DNA of 64,000 bases, taken from positions 154,661-218,660 of the forward strand of contig JAFKEE010000028.1 in assembly GCA_017307505.1 (NCBI GenBank), in the 5' to 3' direction. The notes below the pieces were generated by a model that worked only from the letters and a program-made list of their open reading frames with translations, ran no database searches and had not been told where the DNA came from. The position numbers and the translations under genes were made by a program. Numbering within the stretch: position 1 is the stretch's first letter; each line of letters begins with the position of its first letter. Source of the stretch: Acidobacteriota bacterium (lineage in GTDB: Bacteria; Acidobacteriota; Terriglobia; Bryobacterales; Bryobacteraceae). Shown one piece after another: positions 9,767 to 17,852 of the stretch.

Positions 9767-9796
9767 GGCTGAAAGCTGAGAGCTGACAGCTGAGTG
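9767..9796 (+). repeat. GCTGANN heptamer array (four units)
   Basis: Four consecutive 7-bp units GCTGAAA, GCTGAGA, GCTGACA, GCTGAGT directly upstream of the lon ribosome-binding site. The same heptamer forms arrays at 32655-32683 and 32841-32931. It is intergenic and not part of any protein I would call. Confidence 0.8.
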
Positions 9797-9813
9797 CTTT
9801 TGTAAGGAGCCCA

Positions 9814-12177
9814 ATGCCAGACCAAATCGAATTCGTAACGTTGCCGGTTCTTCCCCTGAAGAACATCGTGCTGTTTCCGAAGCTGGTGCTCCCTCTGTCG
9901 GTGGGCCGTGACGCCTCGCGCGCCGCGGTGGAATCCGCCATCAAGGACCATGAAGGCGAGCTGATCCTGCTCGCCCAGCGCGATCCCGCCAACGAGGCCC
10001 CCGGGCCTTCGGATCTGCATAACTTCGGGACCCGCGCCAAAATCCGCAAAGTTCTGCGGACCTCGCCGGCCCTCATTGAAATCGTCGTGGCCGGACTCGA
10101 CCGCGTAGGCATCGTCAGCGTGGAGCAGACCGGTGGCTATCTCAGTGCCAAGGCGTCGCCCATGCCTCTGGCGTCCGATCATTCCACGGAAGAGAAGGCG
10201 CTGCAGACCGCCCTGTTTGAAGTCGCCGCCAAAGCCATCGAGCGCATCAACCCGCAGGCCGCCGAGCAGATCTCGAATCTGATGACGACGGCGGACGATC
10301 CGCAACAGCTCATGTGGCTGCTGTCGACGGCCTTCAACCTCGACATGCAGAAGCTGCAGACCCTGCTCTCGGCCGGCACGTTGAAGGAAGCGCTGGAGCT
10401 CGCCGTGCAGTACCTCACGGAAGAGATCCGCGTCCTGGAAGTGCGGCAGAAGATCGTCTCCGAGGCTCAGGAAGAGATGTCCAAGGAGCAGCGCGACTAC
10501 GTGCTGCGCCGCCAGATGAAGGCCATCCAGCAGGAATTGGGTGAGGACGACCCTTCCAAGGCCGAGACTGAGGAACTGCGCAAGCGGCTGGCCGAAACCA
10601 CGCTGCCCGACGACGTCCGCAAAGAAGCCGAGCGTGAGTTCAAGCGCTTCGAACGGCTGCCGGACCAGTCGCCCGAACGCCACGTTCTGCGCACCTGGCT
10701 CGACCTCGTACTCGACCTGCCATGGACGGCTCAGACCGAGGACAACCTCGAAATCGCCCGCGCCCGGCAGGTGTTGAACGACGACCACTACGGCCTGGAA
10801 GACGTGAAGGAACGCATCCTGGAACACCTGGGTGTCCTGCAGCGGAATCCCAAGGCCAAGGCGCCCATTCTGTGCTTCGTCGGACCCCCCGGCGTCGGCA
10901 AAACGTCGCTGGGCCAGTCCATCGCCCGCGCTCTCGGCCGCAAGTTCGAGCGCATGAGCCTGGGCGGCCTGCACGATGAAAGCGAACTGCGCGGCCACCG
11001 GCGTACCTACATCGGCGCCATGGCGGGCCGCCTGATCCAGGCCATCCGGCGCGCCGGCGCTAACAACCCGGTGTTGATGCTGGACGAAGTGGACAAGCTC
11101 GGCCGCGACTTCCGGGGCGATCCGGCCGCGGCGCTGCTCGAAGTGCTGGATCCGGCGCAGAACTCGACGTTCCGCGACAACTACCTGGACCTGCCGTTCG
11201 ACCTCTCGAAGGTGATGTTCGTCACCACGGCGAACACGCTGGACAGCCTGCCGCAACCGCTGCTCGACCGTATGGAAGTGCTGCGGCTGGCCGGCTACAG
11301 CGAAGAGGAAAAGGTGGCGATCGCCAACAAGTACCTCATCCCGCGCCAGATGACCGAGGCGGGCATGACGGAAGAACAGCTCACGTTCCCTGAGGACGGG
11401 CTGCGCAAGCTCATTGAGTCGTACACCCGGGAAGCCGGCCTCAGAAACCTGGAGCGCGGCATCTCCCGCCTCTGCCGCAAGGCGGCGCTGAAGTTCGCGG
11501 AAGGCCGGACCGAGCCCATCGCGATGGATGCCGCCACCGTTGTGGAGTTGTTGGGACCGGAGTTCTACGTGCCCGAACCGGCGCGCGAGAATCTGCCGGC
11601 CGGCGTCTCCACGGGCCTGGCCTGGACCCCGGCGGGCGGCGATGTCCTCTACATCGAGGCGACGCTGCTGCCCAAGGGCAAAGGCCTCACCTTGACCGGG
11701 CAGCTCGGCGAGGTGATGCAGGAGTCGGCCAAGGCCGCCCAGAGCTTCCTGTGGGCGCATGCCGAGGAGTATGGCATCGATCCGCAGGCGTTCTCCGACT
11801 TCGGCGTGCACATCCACGTGCCGTCGGGCGGTATCCCGAAGGATGGTCCTTCCGCCGGCATCACGCTGGCGGTGGCGCTGGCCTCGCTCTACACGAAGAA
11901 GAAGGCCCGGCACGATACGGCCATGACCGGGGAGATCACTCTGACCGGCCGTGTGCTGCCCATCGGCGGCCTGAAGGAGAAGGTGCTGGCCGCGCGGCGC
12001 GCCGGCATCAACCGGGTGATCATTCCGGAGGCGAACCGCAAAGACCTGCGCGACCTGCCCAAGCACGTCCGCGAGGAGATGCAGTTCTTCTACGCTACGC
12101 GAATCGACGATGTCTTCCGCCAGGCGATCCCCGACCTGTTGCCGGAGCCCGTTCCGGTCACCAGCCTCAGCGCCTGA
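9814..12177 (+). CDS. lon: ATP-dependent protease Lon
   Basis: Cytoplasmic AAA+ serine protease for damaged and regulatory proteins. The 787-residue protein has the LonA layout: an N-terminal substrate-recognition LAN domain (FVTLPVLPLKNIVLFPKLVLPL, 1-200), a helical linker, an AAA+ domain with Walker A GPPGVGKT (about 357-364) and Walker B VLMLDEVDKLG, and a C-terminal protease domain with the Ser-Lys dyad, Ser680 in KDGPSAG and Lys723 in GGLKEK. The 43-residue spacing matches E. coli Lon. A strong AAGGAG lies five bases before the ATG. A Rho-independent terminator follows at 12213-12250. Confidence 0.97.
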   Translation: MPDQIEFVTLPVLPLKNIVLFPKLVLPLSVGRDASRAAVESAIKDHEGELILLAQRDPANEAPGPSDLHNFGTRAKIRKVLRTSPALIEIVVAGLDRVGIVSVEQTGGYLSAKASPMPLASDHSTEEKALQTALFEVAAKAIERINPQAAEQISNLMTTADDPQQLMWLLSTAFNLDMQKLQTLLSAGTLKEALELAVQYLTEEIRVLEVRQKIVSEAQEEMSKEQRDYVLRRQMKAIQQELGEDDPSKAETEELRKRLAETTLPDDVRKEAEREFKRFERLPDQSPERHVLRTWLDLVLDLPWTAQTEDNLEIARARQVLNDDHYGLEDVKERILEHLGVLQRNPKAKAPILCFVGPPGVGKTSLGQSIARALGRKFERMSLGGLHDESELRGHRRTYIGAMAGRLIQAIRRAGANNPVLMLDEVDKLGRDFRGDPAAALLEVLDPAQNSTFRDNYLDLPFDLSKVMFVTTANTLDSLPQPLLDRMEVLRLAGYSEEEKVAIANKYLIPRQMTEAGMTEEQLTFPEDGLRKLIESYTREAGLRNLERGISRLCRKAALKFAEGRTEPIAMDAATVVELLGPEFYVPEPARENLPAGVSTGLAWTPAGGDVLYIEATLLPKGKGLTLTGQLGEVMQESAKAAQSFLWAHAEEYGIDPQAFSDFGVHIHVPSGGIPKDGPSAGITLAVALASLYTKKKARHDTAMTGEITLTGRVLPIGGLKEKVLAARRAGINRVIIPEANRKDLRDLPKHVREEMQFFYATRIDDVFRQAIPDLLPEPVPVTSLSA

Positions 12178-12212
12178 CGCAGTCTGTGTGAGTGAGTAGT
12201 TTTGTTGCAAGC

Positions 12213-12250
12213 ATCGGCGTGCCGGATCTGTCTGGCACGCCGATTTTTTT
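12213..12250 (+). terminator. Rho-independent terminator after lon
   Basis: Nine-bp stem CGGCGTGCC / GGCACGCCG with a ten-base loop, followed by ATTTTTTT. It ends lon transcription and lies just before the convergent holB stop at 12265. Confidence 0.92.
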
Positions 12251-12264
12251 AGCCGTGCGGGCGG

Positions 12265-13290
12265 CTAAATACCCCGGAGCGACACTACATAGTTGTCGAC
12301 GGAAGGACCCTTCTGTACGTTGCGCCGTTGCAGGGTCACCAATAGATCGGCCTGTTCGACAGCCTGCCGCAGCCAGTCGAAGGTGATGCGGCCCGCGATC
12401 TTCTGCAGCGTCTCCCGCAGGTCCCGATTCCGGATATGCGTGCCCCCGCCATGCAGGATGGCCAGGTCTTCCAGCAGCGAGTACAGAGCCTTAAAGTGAA
12501 AGTCGAGCTTTTCGGATTTACTGGCTAGAAACGACTCGGACTTCTGTGCCCACGACGCGAAGTTCGTATGACCCGAGGCCGCTTCGATCAGGGCCAGCAT
12601 CACACCCCGGCGTTTCTCATAAGCCGCCAGGTCGAGCGAGCACGCCAACCCCGGACAGCCTCCGGCCAGCGACACGCGCCGCTCCGCATCTTTCAGTTGC
12701 TTGGCCTTCGCGAACGCTTTCATCTCTTCATCCGCCACCGGAGTCAGGTAGAAGATCACCGAACGCGACCGGATCGTGGACGGCAGGTCGTAGGGATTCT
12801 CGGCCGTCACAAACAGGATCATGTGGCTGGGCGGCTCTTCCAGCGTCTTCAGCAGCGAATCGGCGGCTTGCAGGTTGGCGCGGTCCATCTGGTCGATCAG
12901 AAAGACCCGCCACTTCCCCTTCAGCGGCCGCATCTGCGCGCGTTCCTTCGCCTGGCGCATCTGCTGGATCGAGATCTGCCGCAGCGGCCCGTCCGGCGGA
13001 AAGGTGAGGAAGTCCGGGTGCGAGGCGAACAGCAGGGGATCCTCGGAACGCTTCTCGCTGGGCCACTTCTCGCGGTCGGCGATGATGGTGCGGTTCTCTT
13101 CCCGGCTCAGGTCGTCCAATTCGATCTTTTCCGGCTCGCCCAGCAGTTGCGCGGCGAAGCGCCGCACCAGTGTCGCCTTGCCCACGCCTTCGGGGCCGGC
13201 CAGCAGGATAGTCTGCGGAATCCGATCGGTCTCGATCATCTTCCACAGCGCGCTGGCGACAATCGGATTGCCCCAGAAGTCTTTAAACAT
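12265..13290 (-). CDS. holB: DNA polymerase III delta-prime subunit
   Basis: AAA+ clamp-loader subunit of the replicative polymerase. The 341 residues begin MFKDFWGNPIVASALWKMIE and carry a Walker A LLAGPEGVGKATL at about residues 29-41 and the family motif LLKTLEEPPSHMILFVTAENPYDLPSTIRSR (split here across about residues 145-175, with the SRC-like arginine region). The zinc-binding cysteines of some delta-prime or gamma subunits are not obvious. The start overlaps the end of tmk by eight bases, the common tmk-holB arrangement in bacteria. It is the last gene of the ten-gene minus-strand operon. Confidence 0.9.
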   Translation of the reverse strand: MFKDFWGNPIVASALWKMIETDRIPQTILLAGPEGVGKATLVRRFAAQLLGEPEKIELDDLSREENRTIIADREKWPSEKRSEDPLLFASHPDFLTFPPDGPLRQISIQQMRQAKERAQMRPLKGKWRVFLIDQMDRANLQAADSLLKTLEEPPSHMILFVTAENPYDLPSTIRSRSVIFYLTPVADEEMKAFAKAKQLKDAERRVSLAGGCPGLACSLDLAAYEKRRGVMLALIEAASGHTNFASWAQKSESFLASKSEKLDFHFKALYSLLEDLAILHGGGTHIRNRDLRETLQKIAGRITFDWLRQAVEQADLLVTLQRRNVQKGPSVDNYVVSLRGI

Positions 13291-13939
13291 GCAGCCCCCG
13301 GTAGTCGTGGAAGATGAGCCAGACGCGCTCGGCCACCGTCTCCAGATCGCCCCGGCCGTCTACCCGCACTACCCGGCCCGGCTCTTCCATTTCCAGCGCC
13401 TCATAGCCGCGCAGCACCCGCTCGTAAAACGCCCGGCTCTGGTCGTCCATGCGGTCGGCCGACTCGGTCTCTTCATTCCGCGACTTCGCGCGGTTCAGGC
13501 TGGTCTCCAGGTCCACATCGATCCACAGCGTCAGGTCGGGCTGGCGGCCGCGGCAGGCGATGCGGTCCAGCGAGCGGATGACGTCTACACCGAGTTCGCG
13601 GCCGTAGCCCTGGTACGCCCAGGTGGAGTCCGTCCAGCGGTCGCACAGCACAATCTCGCCCCGGGCCGTGGCGGGCCGCACGATCTCATCCAGGTTCTGG
13701 GCCCGGGCGGCGAAGTAGAGCAGCATCTCCGCCGTCGAACTCAGGTGATCATTCGCCGGATCCAGCAGGATCCGCCGGATGGCCCCGCCGATCTCCGTAC
13801 CGCCCGGTTCGGCTGTCTCAATCACCGTCTCGCCCGACGCGCGCAGCCGCTCGGCGAGCAGGCGCATCTGCGTCGTCTTGCCGCAGCCGTCCAGGCCCTC
13901 AAAAGTCAGAAAGAGGCCGCGGCGGGTCGTCATAGACAT
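13283..13939 (-). CDS. tmk: Thymidylate kinase
   Basis: Phosphorylates dTMP to dTDP. The 218-residue protein has the P-loop FEGLDGCGKTTQ near residue 13-24, the dTMP-binding AEPGGTEIG, and the DRW-DSTWAYQGYGR motif around residues 100-112 that corresponds to the usual DR(Y/F)-S-AYQ. Length is normal. An alternative start two codons in (MTTRRGL) is equally good. Both ends overlap neighbours: 41 bases with the uracil-DNA glycosylase upstream and eight with holB downstream, which suggests strong translational coupling. Confidence 0.94.
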   Translation of the reverse strand: MSMTTRRGLFLTFEGLDGCGKTTQMRLLAERLRASGETVIETAEPGGTEIGGAIRRILLDPANDHLSSTAEMLLYFAARAQNLDEIVRPATARGEIVLCDRWTDSTWAYQGYGRELGVDVIRSLDRIACRGRQPDLTLWIDVDLETSLNRAKSRNEETESADRMDDQSRAFYERVLRGYEALEMEEPGRVVRVDGRGDLETVAERVWLIFHDYRGLHV

Positions 13940-14822
13940 AGTGCAGAACCTTCTTCAGATCCTCCCAGGCTTCCCGCTTGGCGGTCTGGCCGCTGGTGGG
14001 GCGCAGCAGGTAGGAGGGATGGTAAGTGGGCATCACTGGAATCTCGCGCCACATGTGCCATTTGCCGCGCATCTTCGTGATGCCTTCTTTGGTGCCGAGC
14101 AAAGCCTTCGCGGCTGTGCCGCCCAATGCGCAAATCGCGCGCGGTTTCAAAACCATCAGCTGGCGGGAGAGGAATTGACCGCAGATCTCCATCTCGTCCG
14201 TCTCCGGAGTGCGGTTCTCCGGCGGCCGGCATTTCACCACGTTGCAGATGTAGACGTCCGGCCGGCGGATGGAGAACCCCTCCTTGCCTGAGGTGTTGTC
14301 GATCATCTGCGTCAGCAGTTGGCCGGCCCGGCCGACGAACGGCAATCCTTGCTCGTCCTCGTCTGCACCGGGCCCCTCCCCGACAAATACCAGCCGGGCA
14401 TGCTCGTTCCCAGAACCGAAAACAATGGTCTTGCGGCCCTTACACAGCCGGCAGCGCTGGCAGTCACCCATATCTTCCCGAATCTTGACGAGAGTGTCAT
14501 TATCCGGAGATACCGGGAAATCGGAAGGAAACAGCTTAGAAGGCTCGGTGCGTCTACTCATGTCGATCTGAGGCGGAGGCTGGAAGACGACGGGTTCCAC
14601 CCGCGGCGGCGCAGCCTGCACGGGGCGCTGGGGCAGCGGTGGCGGAGGGGGAGGTGGTGGACTGGTTCGGACCGGCGGAGGCGTGGGCCGGACCACTGGC
14701 GCAGCCGGTTCGGCTACCTGGGGCGCCACAGCCACCGGAGCCGCATTCGGCTCCACGAAGACACTCTTCACCCCCAGGTCGCGGTAGAACTCCAGATACT
14801 GCTTGAGCAGGTCGCGGTCCAT
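13899..14822 (-). CDS. Family 4 uracil-DNA glycosylase with long proline-rich N-terminus
   Basis: Iron-sulfur uracil-DNA glycosylase that removes uracil from DNA. The catalytic domain (about 110-300 of 307) shows GEGPGADEDEQGLPFVGRAG (148-167) and the TYHPSYLLR motif near residue 266. Four cysteines fit the family 4 [4Fe-4S] pattern: C121 and C124 (CxxC) plus C198 and C214, the last two 16 residues apart as in characterised enzymes. Residues 25-90 are a low-complexity linker with runs of Pro, including eight prolines in a row, preceded by a short helical segment (MDRDLLKQYLEFYRDLGVK). The N-terminal extension is unlike the minimal thermophile enzymes and resembles the extended Acidobacteria and Myxococcota forms. 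Confidence 0.9.
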   Translation of the reverse strand: MDRDLLKQYLEFYRDLGVKSVFVEPNAAPVAVAPQVAEPAAPVVRPTPPPVRTSPPPPPPPPLPQRPVQAAPPRVEPVVFQPPPQIDMSRRTEPSKLFPSDFPVSPDNDTLVKIREDMGDCQRCRLCKGRKTIVFGSGNEHARLVFVGEGPGADEDEQGLPFVGRAGQLLTQMIDNTSGKEGFSIRRPDVYICNVVKCRPPENRTPETDEMEICGQFLSRQLMVLKPRAICALGGTAAKALLGTKEGITKMRGKWHMWREIPVMPTYHPSYLLRPTSGQTAKREAWEDLKKVLHYVYDDPPRPLSDF

Positions 14823-14842
14823 GGTCCGTCCCTTTGAGGCCC

Positions 14843-16066
14843 CTATTGCCGGTTGTGCAGCGCCAGGCGCAGCTTCAACACCTGGTCGAGAATCTGGTCG
14901 GCCAGCGCCCGTTTGCTGGCGCGGGGCAGCGGGTGAATCTCACCGGTGCTCAGCACCAGCACGATTTCATTCTGGTCGCTCTCAAAGCCCACGCCGTCGG
15001 CGGAGACGTTGTTGGCCACCACCATGTCGCAGTTCTTGGTCTGCATCTTGCGGCGCGCCTCGGCCACCAGATTCTCCGTCTCGGCGGCGAAACCAATCAG
15101 CAGCCGGTCCTGTTTGCGGCGGCCCACTTCGGCCAGGATGTCCAGCGTCGGGTCGAGTTCCAGGGACAACCGCATGGCGCTCTTCTTGACCTTCTGCTTG
15201 GGCACATTGGCAACATGGTAATCCGCCACGGCGGCCGCTTTGATCACGATGCTGCTGGCTTCCAGGTTCGCCATCACCGCGTCGTACATCTCCTGGGCGG
15301 TCTGCACCGGCACCATCTCGACGCCTTCCGGCGAGGGCAGGTTCACCGGTCCGCTCACCAATACAACCTTGGCCCCGCGCAGCGCGGCGGCCTGGGCCAG
15401 GGCGTAGCCCATCTTGCCCGAAGAGCGGTTGGAGATGAATCGAACGGGATCCAGCGGCTCGCGCGTCGGACCGGCAGTGAGCAGAACCGTCTCCCCGTCC
15501 AGATCATGACGCTGGGTCAGCGCGCGCAGCACCCGGTCTGCAATCCGCTGCGGATCGGGCAACCGTCCGGGACCCGTGGTGCCGCAGGCCAGTAACCCTT
15601 CGTCCGGATCCAGAATCACGTGTCCGCGCGCCTTCAATGTTTCGAGGTTGGCCTGCGTGGCCGCATGCTGCCACATCGCGGTATTCATGGCCGGCGCCAG
15701 CACGACGGTTCCTTCAAACGCCAGGTAAAGCGTGGTCAGGAAGTCGTTGGCCAGCCCGTGCGCAAAGCGCGCCAGCAGGTCGGCCGTCGCCGGAGCGACC
15801 ACCAGCACCTGATGCTCCTGGGCGACCCGGATGTGCTCGACACTCGATGCCAGCACGTCGTCGGCGGAACCGCTGCCGAACATATCCGTGATGACTCTAT
15901 GTCCGGTCAGAGCGGCGAAGGTAAGCGGCCGGATGAACTCCTGCGCGGCTTCCGTCATCACCGTAGTGACACTGAAGTCGCGTTCCATCAGGGCGCGGGC
16001 CAGCTCCGCGGCCTTATAAGCCGCAATTCCGCCGCCTACGCCCAAAATCGCAGAATAGGACGCCAT
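14843..16066 (-). CDS. coaBC: Bifunctional phosphopantothenoylcysteine decarboxylase/phosphopantothenate-cysteine ligase
   Basis: Catalyses two consecutive steps of coenzyme A synthesis. The N-terminal CoaC flavoprotein domain (1-185) shows GVGGGIAAYKAAELAR, the SVEHIRVAQ histidine, the PAMNTAMW motif and the active-site cysteine in LLACGTTGPGRLP. The C-terminal CoaB ligase domain (190-400) has TAGPTREPLDPVRFISNRSS-GKMG and the lysine motif KQKVKKSA. At 407 residues it has normal length. It lies 12 bases after rpoZ, a placement next to gmk-rpoZ that recurs widely in bacteria. Confidence 0.96.
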   Translation of the reverse strand: MASYSAILGVGGGIAAYKAAELARALMERDFSVTTVMTEAAQEFIRPLTFAALTGHRVITDMFGSGSADDVLASSVEHIRVAQEHQVLVVAPATADLLARFAHGLANDFLTTLYLAFEGTVVLAPAMNTAMWQHAATQANLETLKARGHVILDPDEGLLACGTTGPGRLPDPQRIADRVLRALTQRHDLDGETVLLTAGPTREPLDPVRFISNRSSGKMGYALAQAAALRGAKVVLVSGPVNLPSPEGVEMVPVQTAQEMYDAVMANLEASSIVIKAAAVADYHVANVPKQKVKKSAMRLSLELDPTLDILAEVGRRKQDRLLIGFAAETENLVAEARRKMQTKNCDMVVANNVSADGVGFESDQNEIVLVLSTGEIHPLPRASKRALADQILDQVLKLRLALHNRQ

Positions 16067-16078
16067 GTCGGCCCGTGT

Positions 16079-16324
16079 TTAGGCTTCGGGTTCGCTGTCC
16101 GGATTGGGCGTCTGCAGGGCGGCGTCGTAGTAGCTCACCAGGCCGCGGCGGACTTCTTCCATGGCCGCAATGGTGGGCTTCTTCGACGTGCTGGGCAGGA
16201 ACGAGCGGGCGCCGCCCTGCAACTGCCGGGCGCGCTTGGCAGCCACAATGATAAACCGGTAGGCGCTTCCTTCCGGATCATCCGGAATTGCGTGGATCGG
16301 GGTGCGGTTGACTCTATCGGCCAT
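16079..16324 (-). CDS. rpoZ: RNA polymerase omega subunit
   Basis: Small RNA polymerase subunit that assists beta-prime folding. The 81 residues contain the conserved core YRFIIVAAKRARQLQGGA (about 22-39) and the downstream KKPTIAAMEEVRRGLVSYY segment expected of omega. Position between gmk and coaBC is the standard arrangement, which supports the call for such a short protein. Confidence 0.92.
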   Translation of the reverse strand: MADRVNRTPIHAIPDDPEGSAYRFIIVAAKRARQLQGGARSFLPSTSKKPTIAAMEEVRRGLVSYYDAALQTPNPDSEPEA

Positions 16325-16338
16325 AATCTTGCGACCTC

Positions 16339-16956
16339 TTACTCTTTCTCAAACGTCGCCAGGATCTGCTCGACTCGTGACTGCATCCCGGCGTTTTTGC
16401 GCTGGACGCGTGCGGTCGTCACGATGCAACACAGCAGATCGGACGCGACTTCGACGTCATCGTTGACCAGTACATAGTCATACCGGCCGAAATCCCGAAT
16501 CTCCCGGGCCGCTTCAGCCACCCGTTTCCGGATCACCTCTTCCGACACATCCCCCCTGGCTCGAAGCCGCTTTTCCAGTTCCTCGCGGGAGGGGGCCAGA
16601 ATAAAGACACTGATCGCTTCCGGGATCTTCTCCCTCAATTGTCGCGCACCCTTTACGTCGATGTCGAGGACCACGTCCTTGCCCTCGCGGCGGCCCTGGT
16701 CGACATAGCAGCGATGGGTGCCATAGAAGTCATCAAAAACGGGCGCCCATTCGATGAACTCGCCGCGGTCGATCATGGCCCGGAAGTCCTCACGGCTCAC
16801 AAAGTTATACTCGCGTCCGTGCTCTTCCTGGCCGCGCGGGGCGCGCGTCGTGTAGGAGACCGAAAAGATCAGGTTGGGGTCCCGTTCCAGCAGGTTCCGG
16901 ACCAGCGTGGATTTGCCCGAGCCCGAAGGCGCGGAGATGATGATGACTTGGCTCAT
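16339..16956 (-). CDS. gmk: Guanylate kinase
   Basis: Converts GMP to GDP. The 205 residues start MSQVIIISAPSGSGKSTLVR with the P-loop at 9-16, followed by FSVSYTTRAPRGQEEHGREY and FVSREDF, the GMP-binding signature, and VLDIDVKGARQL. Length is typical. Start and preceding yicC stop overlap as ATGA (four bases), and rpoZ follows 14 bases later. Confidence 0.97.
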   Translation of the reverse strand: MSQVIIISAPSGSGKSTLVRNLLERDPNLIFSVSYTTRAPRGQEEHGREYNFVSREDFRAMIDRGEFIEWAPVFDDFYGTHRCYVDQGRREGKDVVLDIDVKGARQLREKIPEAISVFILAPSREELEKRLRARGDVSEEVIRKRVAEAAREIRDFGRYDYVLVNDDVEVASDLLCCIVTTARVQRKNAGMQSRVEQILATFEKE

Positions 16957-17849
16957 TCCAGATTCAGCACCTGTTCGCGGATGCGCTCGATGTTCGCCTT
17001 TGCTTCCAGTCCCAGTGCCGTAATCTTGAGCCCCAGTTCGCCCACCCCGGAGGTCTTCGAGAGGATCGTGTTCGTCTCCCGGTTCATCTCCTGCATCAGG
17101 AAATCCAGCTTCTTGCCCAACTCGCCGCCTTTGTCGAGCAGGACGTCCAGTTCGCGCGAATGCACCTGCAGCCGCCCCAGTTCCTCGGTAATGTCGCTGC
17201 GGTCGGCCAGCACGGCCGCCTCCTGCGCGAGGCGTTGCGGATCCATCGACACGCCCTTCAGCAACTCGGCCAGGCGTTCCTCGAGCCGGGCCCGGAAATG
17301 TTCCACCGCCGGTGCCCGGAGCTTCTCGATCTCTATCGCGTCCCGCCGGATGTCGGCGTTGTGGCTCTTCAGCAGATTGCGGATCTCGCCGCCCTCGCGC
17401 TCGCGAAAGACGTTCAGCGCGGTCAGCGACTCCTCCAGGGCCGACGTCACCAGTTGCTCCAGTTCGGCGGGCGCGTCCTCCTCCCCGGTCGGCTGGGCCA
17501 GCATTCCTGGAATCCGCAGCGCCATATGCACGTCCGGGTGCGCCGGCACCTGGTAAGCCGTCTCCGCCTCTTTCAAGGCAGTCAGATAGGCTTCGAACAG
17601 CGGCCGGTTCAGCGCCGCGGCGGCTGTGGCGTGCGCCGGAGTGAAACTGATGCGCACGTCGACATGCCCGCGCGTGACGTACTTCTTCACCACGCCTCGC
17701 AGCAGCGGTTCGAATTGCTCCAATTCGCCCGGAATGTGCGTGTGCAGATCGAGCGCGCGGTGATTCACGCTCTTCACCGTGGACGTAATCTCGCCCAGTT
17801 CGTTCGTCTTGCGGACTCGCGCAAAGCCCGTCATACTTCGGAGACTCAT
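16953..17849 (-). CDS. YicC family endoribonuclease-like protein
   Basis: The 298-residue protein starts MSLRSMTGFARV, the hallmark of YicC proteins, and ends in the DUF1732 signature LDFLMQEMNRETNTILSK followed by LEAKANIERIREQVLNLE. E. coli YicC has been reported to act as an RNase on small RNAs; here function is by family only. It is adjacent to gmk, as in many genomes. Three bases separate it from the upstream ABC transporter stop. Confidence 0.92.
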   Translation of the reverse strand: MSLRSMTGFARVRKTNELGEITSTVKSVNHRALDLHTHIPGELEQFEPLLRGVVKKYVTRGHVDVRISFTPAHATAAAALNRPLFEAYLTALKEAETAYQVPAHPDVHMALRIPGMLAQPTGEEDAPAELEQLVTSALEESLTALNVFREREGGEIRNLLKSHNADIRRDAIEIEKLRAPAVEHFRARLEERLAELLKGVSMDPQRLAQEAAVLADRSDITEELGRLQVHSRELDVLLDKGGELGKKLDFLMQEMNRETNTILSKTSGVGELGLKITALGLEAKANIERIREQVLNLE

Positions 17850-17852
17850 AGC

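Noticed and set aside
9601..12210. An 869-codon open frame on the strand opposite lon
   Set aside because: It mirrors lon codon by codon, as expected for high-GC genes. No family features, start or ribosome-binding site support it.
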